From assembly GCA_964035575.1 (NCBI GenBank), contig OZ037862.1, positions 682,001 to 746,000 on the forward strand: a stretch of DNA of 64,000 nt, read 5' to 3'. A model generated the notes under the pieces. That model made no database searches, had not been told where the DNA came from, and saw nothing but the letters and a program-made list of their open reading frames with translations. Shown one piece after another: positions 1 through 9,837 of this stretch. Source of the stretch: Rhynchopus sp. YZ270_cl-10 (taxonomy: Eukaryota; Euglenozoa; Diplonemea; Diplonemida; Diplonemidae). The first letter of the stretch is position 1; each line of letters starts with the position of its first letter. Both the position numbers and the translations under genes were made by a program.

Positions 1-1551
1 GACGCGGATTCGCTGCAGCAGATGTTCGGAAGGTATCCAAGCCTGCAGTCTCCTGGTGCCGCGCAGTCGCCCCCTTCGTCAGCGCATTCACCTAGGCAGG
101 AATCTCCAAAACGACAAAAATCAGTTTCTTCTGTGAATGCCTGGCTGGAGACTACCCCGCAGAGGAAGGCATCTCCGGCAGCAGCATCGCCCCCATCAAG
201 ACAGAAGACGTCAAGAAAGAAAGCATCACCACCACCGGCCCCGGCACTGTCAAAGAAGAAGGTGTCGCTCGCACCCAGCGTCGAGCTGGATGAGGACTCG
301 AGTGCAGTGGAGGAGGGCACCCCATGGGTGTCCGTGCAGAAGGCCCTTCCTGGGCAGCAGTTCTCGCCGCCACCCTTGCCGCCAACGCCAGAAGTGGAGG
401 AACGCTCGTTGCGGAGGGAGTCCTCTTCGGTAGTACCCCCAACACCTCCAAAATTCCCGTCGGATCCAAAAATCCCGCCCCCAAGACCGCCTGACAAAAC
501 AGAACTGCTGAGAACACCAGTAGAGCCGTCGGGGTCGGGCGCAAAGGTGTTCTGTGTAGTGGAGAAGCTTGGGGAAAGTGCGATTGGGTTTGAAATTCAC
601 AACAAATCGACGGAGGACGGGCAGGTGACAATCGATTTTTCGAATTCGAAGAACAACAAAATCATTGCCTTAGGCGACCTGTTCGAGGGTGAGGCTGTCA
701 CCGGGTCGATTCTGCGAGGTGGTGTCCGCTCCCTTGCGGTGTGCATGAGGAAGCGCCAGGGCCTCTGGGACTACTGCCACTCCCTATCGTGGGTGCCGTA
801 CACAGGGCGCAACCAGGTGCAACACCATGAGCTGGCCCGCGGCATTACCCTCAAAAAATACCCACAAAAGGATTCAACCTGGGACTTTGCAGTAAAGAAC
901 GATATCACAGAAGACATTGTCATCACGCTGAACTTTGAGGGGAGCTGCAATCTTGGCGTCCTTCCTTTGGGCGCAAGCGTGTTCTCTGATGTGAAGAACA
1001 ATGGCTACCACATGTCAGTGAGCACTGCTGCTGGGTGCGGTGGTGTGGAGACACGGGTGTGCAATGTGGGACCACGCAATAGCAGCAAGGGATGGTCGTG
1101 GTCTTATAAGGTGAGCCACTACATCGACAGGAAGGAGGGCAGGGATGACAAGAGGTCGTTGCCCTTGGCGACGACGACGACGCGTCTGTCGGAGGGTGTC
1201 GAGCTGAGTCTCATCGCCTTCGAAGGCAACCAGGTGCACACAATGATCTACAACCGCAGAAGCATGCCCGTCGAGGTCATGGTTGTCTTCTACGAGAACG
1301 ACCAGATCACGCACCTTCCCTGCAAAGGCGTCGTAAAGGATGATGAAGAGTCCTTCAGCATGTGTGTCGCACCATACGCAAAAATGCCCTTCACCGTCGC
1401 CGTCCAAGCAGGCAAGCACGCAAGCGACCCAGAAGTGTTTGAGGCGCAAGTACGCGAAACCGGCCCCTCCCAGCTCTTCAACCAAAGCACCTACAGCATG
1501 ACCGGAACCGGAAGCCAGTTCCCAGTCATCACCTTTTCTGATTCATTCTAG
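1..1551 (+). CDS. Unrecognised protein with proline-rich head and three beta-rich modules (5' partial)
   Basis: The frame is open from base 1, so the gene begins upstream; the first ATG is at 22 and the stop is TAG at 1549-1551. From that ATG there are 509 residues. Residues 1 to about 170 are low-complexity Pro/Ser/Lys (for example SPPPAPALSKKK and PPTPPKFPSDPK), likely disordered. From about residue 175 the sequence becomes globular and seems to contain three diverged modules of roughly 80-100 residues (about 175-255, 270-370, 390-475), each with alternating hydrophobic beta-strand-like segments and a closing aromatic or hydrophobic strand (WDYCHSLSWV, WSWSYKVSHY, PFTVAVQAG). I do not recognise the family; a beta-sandwich such as those accompanying calpain-like or C2-like proteins is possible but unproven. 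No intron is apparent. Confidence 0.75.
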   Translation, partial: DADSLQQMFGRYPSLQSPGAAQSPPSSAHSPRQESPKRQKSVSSVNAWLETTPQRKASPAAASPPSRQKTSRKKASPPPAPALSKKKVSLAPSVELDEDSSAVEEGTPWVSVQKALPGQQFSPPPLPPTPEVEERSLRRESSSVVPPTPPKFPSDPKIPPPRPPDKTELLRTPVEPSGSGAKVFCVVEKLGESAIGFEIHNKSTEDGQVTIDFSNSKNNKIIALGDLFEGEAVTGSILRGGVRSLAVCMRKRQGLWDYCHSLSWVPYTGRNQVQHHELARGITLKKYPQKDSTWDFAVKNDITEDIVITLNFEGSCNLGVLPLGASVFSDVKNNGYHMSVSTAAGCGGVETRVCNVGPRNSSKGWSWSYKVSHYIDRKEGRDDKRSLPLATTTTRLSEGVELSLIAFEGNQVHTMIYNRRSMPVEVMVVFYENDQITHLPCKGVVKDDEESFSMCVAPYAKMPFTVAVQAGKHASDPEVFEAQVRETGPSQLFNQSTYSMTGTGSQFPVITFSDSF

Positions 1552-2304
1552 GATTTTTCAGAATTTTTTTTTCTTCTTCCTTTCTGTGCGGAGATCCGGT
1601 GCCTGTGTCCACAGAGACGCTAGCACTTCAACTAATTTTCTCTCTCTCTTGCGAGTTATAGTCTTTACGCAACATGCCGTCCAGCAGGGTGTTTTGCACT
1701 ATCAACGTCGCGGGGAGGGCACAGCAGAGAATAAGCCGGGTTCTCGGTCCCAGGTCCAGGGCAATTCCGGGTCCGGGTCCGGGTCCGGGTCCGGGTCCGG
1801 GTCCGGGTCCGGGTCCGGGTCCGGGTCCGGGTCCGGGTCCGGGTCCGGGTCCGGGTCCGGGTCCGGGTCCGGGTCCGGGTCCGGGTCCGGGTCCGGGTCC
1901 GGGTCCGGGTCCGGGTCCGGGTCCCCGAGTCTTATTCTCTGCTGTGGGGGAGGGAGGGGAGAGGGGAGAGGGTGGATATTAACCCCCGATGGGGACCAAA
2001 ACATAAATTCTTCATTTTAGATGTATGTGCACGACATTCATCTTCCACGCGTTCTTTTTTTCATTTTCACTCGGGGCTATTCCCGTTTTTTTTTGTTTTT
2101 TTGTTATTATGTGTAGCCCTTTTTTTTGTACTCCTTTCTCAACATAGATCCACGACAACTTTTACTCGGGCTTTTTTCCCCAGACAACCCCCACACCCCC
2201 TCCACACTCATTTATATCTCCCACCAACCACCACCACCACCACCATCCTTCCCGCAGTGGGTTTGGGTACATCCCCTTTCCCTTCCCCCTTTTCCCCCTT
2301 TTCA
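1552..2304. other. Spacer between the first two genes
   Basis: Contains one family-B module at 1596-1632 (GTGCCTGTGTCC ... CTAGCACTTCAAC), the GGGTCC hexamer array, long T runs, and a candidate splice acceptor CCCGCAG ending at 2257, 47 bases before the transporter start. No gene seen. Confidence 0.6.
1767..1925. repeat. (GGGTCC)n hexanucleotide microsatellite
   Basis: About 26 perfect copies of the hexamer GGGTCC. Because the period is a multiple of three it produces long open frames of alternating Gly-Ser, Gly-Pro and (antisense) Asp-Pro, which are not genes. Lies 380 bases upstream of the transporter start. Confidence 0.95.
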
Positions 2305-4753
2305 ATGGAATCCGAACGTCTCGACCATGAAGCGACCATGCCTCCCCACCCCAATGGCGAACGCCCTGAGGTACACTCCATTTTGAAGTTGTACCAAGAT
2401 AAGATCAAACGTGACCGCAGAGCTGGGGGCCTCTTTGGCATCAGCTTCAACCGCAGCAAGGGGAGGCAGAGCGTCCGCCACTCTAACGCTGAGGACCGGG
2501 TGAACCTTGGGGAGGTGGAGAACGAGGCAGAAGGGATTACGACAGTCAACATGCTTACCCTTGCAAGGCGCGCGAGACTGCCGCTTTCTGCGTTGATTCT
2601 TTCATTATCAAACAACGGAGACCGTCGGGACGTCCGTGTACGCAACGAAGAAGGCAGCCCACGAAGCGAAGACCATGAAGATGAAAGCCTCCTCGGCGCA
2701 CAGCGGAGCCCAACTAAATACGTCGACATCTCTTTTGATGAGATGGAGGAACGCAAAAGGGACACCGCCCCATCGAGTCTTGGTAAGCAGAGCGGCTTCG
2801 GGTTGCTCATTTCGCCTGCCACTTCAATGACCTCTGCAGAGAAGGTCAAAAAGGACGCATTTCAGGAGTGGCTCTCGGATACCCCCGCTGCAGGGCAGCA
2901 CCAAAAGGTTTCTGTTGCTGTGGAGGTTCCTGGGAGGGCGGACTTTGAAAACGATGCGTTTCTCGTTCTCGATCCTACCAGTGTAAAGGATGGGAATCCG
3001 CAGTGGGTGTTTGCAGTGCCGACGGCAATGCCAAATGAGGCGGCTGCGCCGGATTCGTTTGAGGGGAGGATGTGTTCACAGTTTCCGTCGGAGGTGAAGT
3101 GTGTTACCATCTATTGTGAGCAGGAGACGGTGGGGGAGGCAGCTTCGCTGGCGATTGTTATCTCGGTGGAGTTGTCGAGGCCGATCTGGGCGTGGGTGGT
3201 GCTTGCGATGGCGGTGCTCTGCTCAGGGCTGATCACACCCCTCATGGCAGAACTGCACCGTGCCACCGATGAATCCGTCTGCGTCTCTGCCTGGTGGGGC
3301 ACCGCAGGACTGATCTTTTCTTTAGTATGCTTCCTCGCAACCCTTCTGGTGCATCGGTTCACACCCTCTGAGATCTCCTTTTTGTGCAGCAGAGGAGGTA
3401 TTTTGAGGTTATGCCTTCTTGCGTTGACCTGGGCAACGTATGCAGTGTTCTGGACAGCTGCAGTGCATAATAAGGAAGAAAACTCTGACACAACGTACGG
3501 CCCCACTGCGCTTGCAATAGCGTTCGGTGCAATGCATCCGGTAGGTATTGTTCTGTACAGGGCGTTGAGACGGCAGAGTATCTTCATTGGAGAGGCGGTA
3601 GGGTTTGGGTTGTTTATTACTGGGATGTTGGTGTTGGCGTGGCCGCAGAACAGCTGGGTGCGTGATTGGGAGGCAGATATGTACGCATCAGCGAGTGCAG
3701 TGGGGTTGGCAGGGTTTCTCATCTCCGCAAAGACGCTGTCCTCGCAGCTGCCGAGTACAGTGGTGATGATGTGTGTTTCGTTTGTGTCGTTCCTGATGCT
3801 CATCATTGTGGGCGCAGCAGGGCATGACGACGAACACATCTCAACCTGTCTTGGAGGAGGCTGGCGCGAGCACCAATACTACGGGCGTTGCTTTGTCGCG
3901 CTCATCTTCGTGTCCGGCCTCCTCTGGATGTCGGTCGTGCACGCACTCAAATTCCTCCACCCGCTCGCAGTCTCGGTGGCCCTCTGCCTCTCCTCGCTCC
4001 TCACAGTGTTCTTCACAAGCTATGTCTTTGACGATGTGGATGTGGTGGGAGACTTTGGAGGGAAGGGTGTCGTACCAGGTGCGTTCATCGCTGTCATTGG
4101 ATGTGCCATAGCGATGTACACTTCGGTGTTGAAGAGACAGGTATGGATGAGGTTGTGGTTATTAGTTTTTTCCTGCATCCAGAGGTTTTTCTACACTAAC
4201 TTCAAACCGACAAAAAGCAAAAGCCAACGATGTCAGATAAACATCCCCCCTTTGTGCGAAACAGCATTTAACCACAAGCCGGTTTCTGAGGGTGGGCCAT
4301 CGCCTCGTCCAAGAGATGGATGCACACTCTGTATAGGGGACACCTCGACGGATGCTCCTAGGTTGCCACTAAGGCTGATGGGCATCTCGTCGCTGTTCGT
4401 GTGTGCCGCAAGGGGCGGTTGAGCTTCTTTGTGGTTTCGTTGTAGCTCTTTTGCCTTTGGGGTGATGGGCCTGAGGTTAAATAGTGTTAATTTTTTGTAG
4501 AGTGTTATGTGCACTAATAGGCCCCTTTACGTTCCCCATTCCCACACAGCACGTTGAGATCGAGATCACCACATCACACATCCAAAAGAGGCAGCGCTCC
4601 AACTTCAAGCTCACGTTCTCCTCTCTGCAGAAGTCGCAGCAGTCGTTCGACTCCAGGTATGGGGTGTTTCTTGACCCTCCCCGTGACCCCATTCACCACA
4701 CGGCGTGGCTTCTTCCCATACCCACTTCGGCGTTACGACGTTTTGCTTCTTGA
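2305..4753 (+). CDS. EamA/drug-metabolite-transporter-like membrane protein
   Basis: Start chosen at ATG 2305 (MESERLDHEATMPPHP); the frame is open further upstream but that part reads through T-rich and CCACCA-rich leader. Exon 1 is 2305-4140 (612 codons). Residues 1-290 are soluble and charged; residues ~294-612 hold ten hydrophobic segments (from IWAWVVLAMAVLCSG to FIAVIGCAIAMYTSVL) in the 10-TM pattern of the EamA/DMT superfamily, so a transporter of nucleotide sugars, metabolites or similar is likely; the substrate cannot be read. An intron begins GTATGG at 4141 (phase 0) and ends CCACACAG at 4549; exon 2 starts HVEIEITTSHIQKRQR, a basic cytosolic tail. Exon 2 either reads through to TGA at 4753 or is spliced again at GTATGG 4657, so the 3' end is uncertain. 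Without the first splice the frame runs on to 4422. Confidence 0.7.
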
Positions 4754-7700
4754 TTTCAAAGCAAAACCCAGCATAACAATACCGGAGTGCGTCCTCGCTC
4801 TCGGGGTGCACGAAACAGAGGACTTCGTTTGCCGTACAGCTGCTGTACGATAACAATTATGATCAAGGTGACTAAGCAGAGAGGCTTAGGTTCATCTGAT
4901 TTTGATTTTTTGTATTTTTTTTTTTTTTGTTTTTGAAAACTTGGTTGACATCTGAAGATGAACTCCACTATTTTTATTTGCCTACATCCGCAGAAGATGT
5001 TCGCACCTTTCAACTTCTCGTTTTGTGTCCAAGCTTGGCTCATTTTTCATATTTTTCCTTCAAAATGCACACGTCTCCTTTTCTCACAGTTTGTATGCAT
5101 CCGCAGCAAAGGGACAGGACGGGAAGGACTGAAAACCGGGACACAGCTGAACCACGGAAAAGGCAGCGCCGAACGGATGGCAAAAACGAAGAAAACATTT
5201 CAACCATTTGAAGCGCTTCTTCTGTCTAGATGCCGCAGTGCTGCGAGCTATGGGTGCGTGGGGAAGGACCTCGGAGCACCCCTTATCCATTGAGGCTATC
5301 TTGCACGGTGGCACTGCCAGGCCATGACATGCCAGGGCCACTGTGTGTACAACATATCTATGACAATCTGGGGGTGGGGTACGGGCAGTGATGGCTGTGT
5401 TTGTGCCTACCTGCAGAAGACATCTACGCAGCGGTGTTTTGATGTATCCTGGTTTCGGCAAAATGCATCTGAATGCCCAGACCGCTATTTGGGGGGGATT
5501 GTGGGGTAGAGGGGGGGAGGGCGTTTTTTTTTTCTTTTTCCGTCTCTGTCAATTTCCGTGCACCTTATTACCTTCTATTCAGTAGGAAGTATATGAAATG
5601 ATTTATTTCGATTTGCAGGCTTTTTTTCTAGGATTCGGGGTTTTTGGCTGACGGGGCACAGGGCAAAAAAGTGCATATTTTTTTTCCCCCGCGACCTGAT
5701 GCAAATCTGTAGTTGTCGTCTGTGGTGCGCTTGCTCCTGAACTGCTGCAAGAGGGCGGGCAAGTCCTCCCTGATGCGGGCTGCTTTAAGATCATCCTCCA
5801 CATAGTGTGACAAACTTCATTTCTTTGACCTCAATCACCACCGTTTTCGGTTCAGCGTAGTGCCGTACTAGCTTGTGGATCAGCAGGGTGTCTTGCTCCC
5901 TGCCTCCTCCTCTCCCCCCTCGACATCTCAAAAAAACTCTGACAGGGGTGCGTCCCCTCTAGAAAAAAAACTTTGCGCTTTACAAAGTAGTAGTCTCAAG
6001 CACCAGCCAAAAAACAGTCTGTAGCGTGAAAAAAAAGTTTACCTTTTTTCACGGCAATAAATAGTTATTTTTTGGTGCTGATTTCCCTGAAAGGATCTTT
6101 GTCTTAAAAGGGAGCGGGGGGTTTTTTTTTGAATTCGTGTGTTGTTTTTCCTATCCGCCGATATTTCGTACTAGTGTAACTCACTGCTAGAAGATATGAT
6201 ATGTGTCGCCAGGTGGCAAAAAGCTGTGTCTTGAACACACAGTTTCTAATTATTTGTTTTTTTTTTTGTCGAACAAGACTCGGTTTTCCCAAAAAGCAGG
6301 TTTTAGGGTGGCTCGATTTGTATTGATTTTTTTTTTTTTGTTTCTTGAAAACTTGGTTGCATTAGTGTAGACACCCCGGGGAGGAGGAGTTCCACTACAC
6401 CAAACTCTTTTGAAGTAACTGCTGAACACGATGATGTTTTCTTGTTTTCATTCGTACAATTTTTTAGAGATTTTGAAAGGAAAAAAAGCTTTTCTTGGAA
6501 ACAGTATGGGACAACAGCACCCCCTCCCGCTTTGGGCGGGGCAACTACTGTGTACATGCCCGAAAACTTCCTCGTGTGAACATCAAAGTGAAGTGAAATG
6601 TCCACCGTTGTGTTTTACTCTAGTGAGTATGTACTGCTACCCCACCCTTCTGGTGGTTTGTTCACCTTTTTTAGTCTTCCTTCTCACCGTGATACTCTCT
6701 GACAAGACGTGCAAACATCTATCTTTTCAAGATTTCTTTCACCATGTGTCCCTTCATGGAAAGAGTTTCGTCTTGCAAAGTTTGAAAAGAAAAAGAAAAA
6801 AAGAAATATAAAACTATACCTTCCGTGGCACCACAGAAGGCGAATATTGAGTAGTGACGTTAGTTACCCCCACCAAGGTGGGTGCTTAGGCGATTGTCGA
6901 CACAGCAATAAACGGGTGATCCACATGCCGCTGTTTTATTCAATGCTTCTAAGCCTTTCCTCCAATTATTTTCAAGTTTTTTTTTTGTTCTCTTGGTTTT
7001 TGTGTGCACAACGTGCCCCTGCACAACGGTGAAGTTTTTTTTCTCTTCCCCCGGTTTAAATTTTTTTTCTCAAGGTTTTTTTGGTATGTTTCAAATTTGT
7101 TACTTTATAGGGCAAAAAGGGGGAGGGTACAGGTTTTGTCGTGTCTCACATGGGGTGAAGCTGTCCCAAAATAAAAAAAACAACCATGGTATTGCTCACT
7201 TGGAAAAAAGTATTCCAAGTTGAAGTAAATCCCTGGGAGACAAGGACTGAGAGACACTGGGGGAAGGGAGGGAGAAGTACGGGGTGTGTATGCAGCAAAA
7301 AGTACCTTTTTTGTAGAGCGATTTTGAAAAAAGGAAATTTAGTTTTCCTTCCGATCCCTCCCCCCCCGACGATTCGCATTTTTTTGCTATGGGGTGGGTG
7401 TTTGACTTTTTGTTTATGCCTCTAGTTGTTGGGCAGTTTATTTTTTTCGACTGAGATGCGTTTTCAACGACTCTTTATATTCTCTTTCATGATTGCAAGA
7501 CGCCGTTCGCCTTAAGGAGGTTTATGACGCGGCGGACAGTTGGAACTACCAGTCGTCACGACGACCGTAATGTTACTGGTGTAACACTAATCGTAAAAAA
7601 ACCCCTATTCATTTGGACTAGTAGCACTACTAGTAGTCCCCCTGACTAGCCCGCCGTGTCCATGATATCAACCCCACACCCCCTTCAGGTGACTCAGCAT

Positions 7701-8076
7701 GTGGGGCTTAGTGTAATCTTCCCAACCTTTCTTTTAGTATACAATTGCAGGATTTGGGTGAATATCCCCTCCAATATCTGTCTTTAAAGCAATCCGAGAA
7801 ACATAGGAGGGGTAAAAACTATAGGTTTTGGGGTTTTGCAAACCCTAAGGGAGGAACTGACTGATTTGCAGATACCTTAAGGTGACTTGACACGAGAAAC
7901 TTAGAGTCACCTTTATCCCCCTTTTTCCTTGCCTCGAACGCTTCTGTCTTTTTGTTCGAGGTTTTTGCCGCCTCCGTAAAAAATGCGTTTCCGACTTCAG
8001 TTTCTCTTCATCCTCCCCATACCTCTGGTATCAGCGATTCGTTTTGATAACAGTGCAAGAAGCCAAATAATTTTAA
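4754..8076. other. Repeat-rich spacer, first half
   Basis: No convincing gene in 3.3 kb. Contains family-A modules at 4865-4897, 7687-7720 and 7879-7913, family-E modules at 4931-4976 and 6344-6402, a family-B module at 4980-5019, and many T and A runs. The short ORFs here are low-complexity (F/K/S-rich) and lack family similarity. A short possible exon of the upstream transporter (frame starting near 5107) cannot be excluded. Confidence 0.5.
4865..4897 (+). repeat. Family-A intergenic module (representative copy)
   Basis: Consensus GTGACTAAGCACGAGAGGCT then TTAGGTTCATCT. Further copies, all + oriented: 7687-7720, 7879-7913, 18138-18171, 29752-29790 (variant), 34959-34990, 35358-35390, 42205-42237, 43151-43181, 53071-53100, 53511-53543. 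The best copies can form a hairpin CTAAGC/GCTTAG. Most are followed within 30 bases by T-rich sequence. Confidence 0.8.
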
Positions 8077-8080
8077 AATG

Positions 8081-8331
8081 TACCGACCCTCCCCCGTGAA
8101 ATTGTCCCCCCCTCCAACCCCCTTGAAATTGTCCCCCCTGGGAGAAAAAGTGAGGGGGGGACAATATCACGTACGGCAAAAAGGGGGGACAATTTCTCGT
8201 ACTGTAGGGGGATGGCCGTTTTGGTGTGAAGAAGGGGGAGCAAAGGTTGTCCCTGCGACTCCCTTGAAATTGTCCGTCGGGGCAAAATACCGGTTTTTGG
8301 GGGGGGGCAATTTCACGGGGGAGGGTCGGTA
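8081..8331. mobile_element. MITE with 22-bp perfect terminal inverted repeats and TA flanks
   Basis: Left end 8083-8104 (CCGACCCTCCCCCGTGAAAT, then TG) and right end 8308-8329 are perfect inverted repeats. Each end is bordered by TA, the target duplication of Tc1/mariner-type transposases. The interior (about 200 bp) has no coding capacity and contains several more copies of GAAATTGTCCCCCC or its complement (near 8125, 8185, 8265), so the element is largely self-complementary. No autonomous partner lies in the window. Confidence 0.7.
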
Positions 8332-9008
8332 TTTTTAAAACTAATACCTGCGTCCGCCGATGTACGGTGAGGCGTTTGCATTTTTTTTTGGAAAACTTTG
8401 CAAGGTCGCAATCCCCCCTAATGGATCATTATTTTTTGTTTACGATGCTCAGAAGCACCGTCCCCTTTTCAAATGGAAGTGTGATACGATCAAAGTCAAT
8501 ACCCCCTTGCTCATGGGCGTATCACTTCCTTTTTCTTTTCTTTATATGAATGTATCTTTTGAAAATCACAGGTTCAGGTTATTTACCGCGACCCAAAAAA
8601 GGAAAAACTGTGTCCCCATCCGCGTGTTTTTCCCCCCCTTCTCCCTTTCTTCTTAGGATTAAACAAGGACGGCCTCAGAACGGTAACCTACAAACAACCC
8701 AAAGGGTAAGTAATACCAGGGTGTCCAAGCACTCATGTAAGACAACCCTGAGGAAGGGAAAATTTTTAGAGGGTGTGAAGGCGATGGTCGACACAACAAA
8801 AAAAATGGAAGTGCCTCATGATCCAGGGGATTCCTGGGAGAAATGTGAACCAAAAAACGGAAAAAAAAAGAACACTGCAATCTGCATCCTAACCTTTCAA
8901 CGGATGCCATTGAGTACATAACCTACCTTTTGGTGGGGTGATTGTTGATGCAACGAAGTACAGCATGGCATAAAGAAAGGCGTACCCACTTTAACCGCGT
9001 GTAGAATG

Positions 9009-9055
<47 letters not shown>

Positions 9056-9837
9056 GGTTTTCTTCCTTGCTTTCGTATTTTTTTTGAAATATGTGCGCGA
9101 GAGGTGCATTCATCCAATATTCCCCCCCTTTTCCCCCCCAACCGGATCCTTCACATAGAACTCATGACCCTACATCTTCAATGATCATTCATCTCACCGA
9201 TGAGTGGAAGTGGGACTGAAGCATATCAGACGTAAACCATAAAAATGGATGGTTGGGGTCCACCCCGGGCTTTTTTGTATTTTTTTTTTAGGGTTCGATA
9301 ACCCGCAGAGAACCAGGTGTCTGCGTCTGCCGATGAACGGTGAGGCGTTTGCACTCTTCAACTTTTTTTTTGAAAACTTGGTTGTATTAGTGTAGACAAT
9401 CGAGGATGAACTGCACTATAATTTTTTTTTAAATATTGCATACCGAACGGATGTGCTGTCGGGGTGATTTTCGCGATGTGTACAAACAAAGGGTGTATTT
9501 GGGTGCGAGGGTAAGGTGTGCCATCTCAGTAGGCTCTCTTCTCTGTCCCCCCCTCCCTCTCCTCTGGTTCGATACAATGCTTATTAGTCTCTCCCTCTTC
9601 CACATCCCCCAACTGATTTGAAAGAAACTCAATCTGTCCAAAAATAGGATTTGGGTGACAGAAAAAAAAAATTGGAAAGTGTTTTGACGCAAAAAAAAGC
9701 CCTCATTTTTTTCACATATTTTTCCCCACCTCCAAACCCTCTTCCCTTTACTCTCTCCACAGAAAAAAAGGGGAATTTTGTTATGCGGAATTAAGTTGAG
9801 GTCAAATTTTTCTTGATTTCTAATCGTTCTGTTCTTC
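8332..9837. other. Repeat-rich spacer, second half
   Basis: Family-B modules at 8347-8381 and 9318-9363, family-C at 9089-9118, a family-D copy at about 9180-9290, and family-E at 9369-9421 directly after B. A T run of 30+ bases lies at 9020-9052. The last 120 bases before the next gene are pyrimidine-rich and contain CTCTCCACAG ending at 9762, a likely splice acceptor for the TTC39-like mRNA. No gene seen. Confidence 0.55.
9369..9421 (+). repeat. Family-E intergenic module (representative copy)
   Basis: Consensus TTGAAAACTTGGTTGTATTA then GTGTAGACAA...GATGAACTGCACTAT. Other copies at 4931-4976 and 6344-6402, all + and all between 4.9 and 9.5 kb. Adjacent to B in two of three cases. Confidence 0.7.

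Noticed and set aside
1586-2020. Gly-Ser, Gly-Pro and Asp-Pro repeat ORFs
   Set aside because: Products of the GGGTCC microsatellite, with no flanking protein-like sequence.
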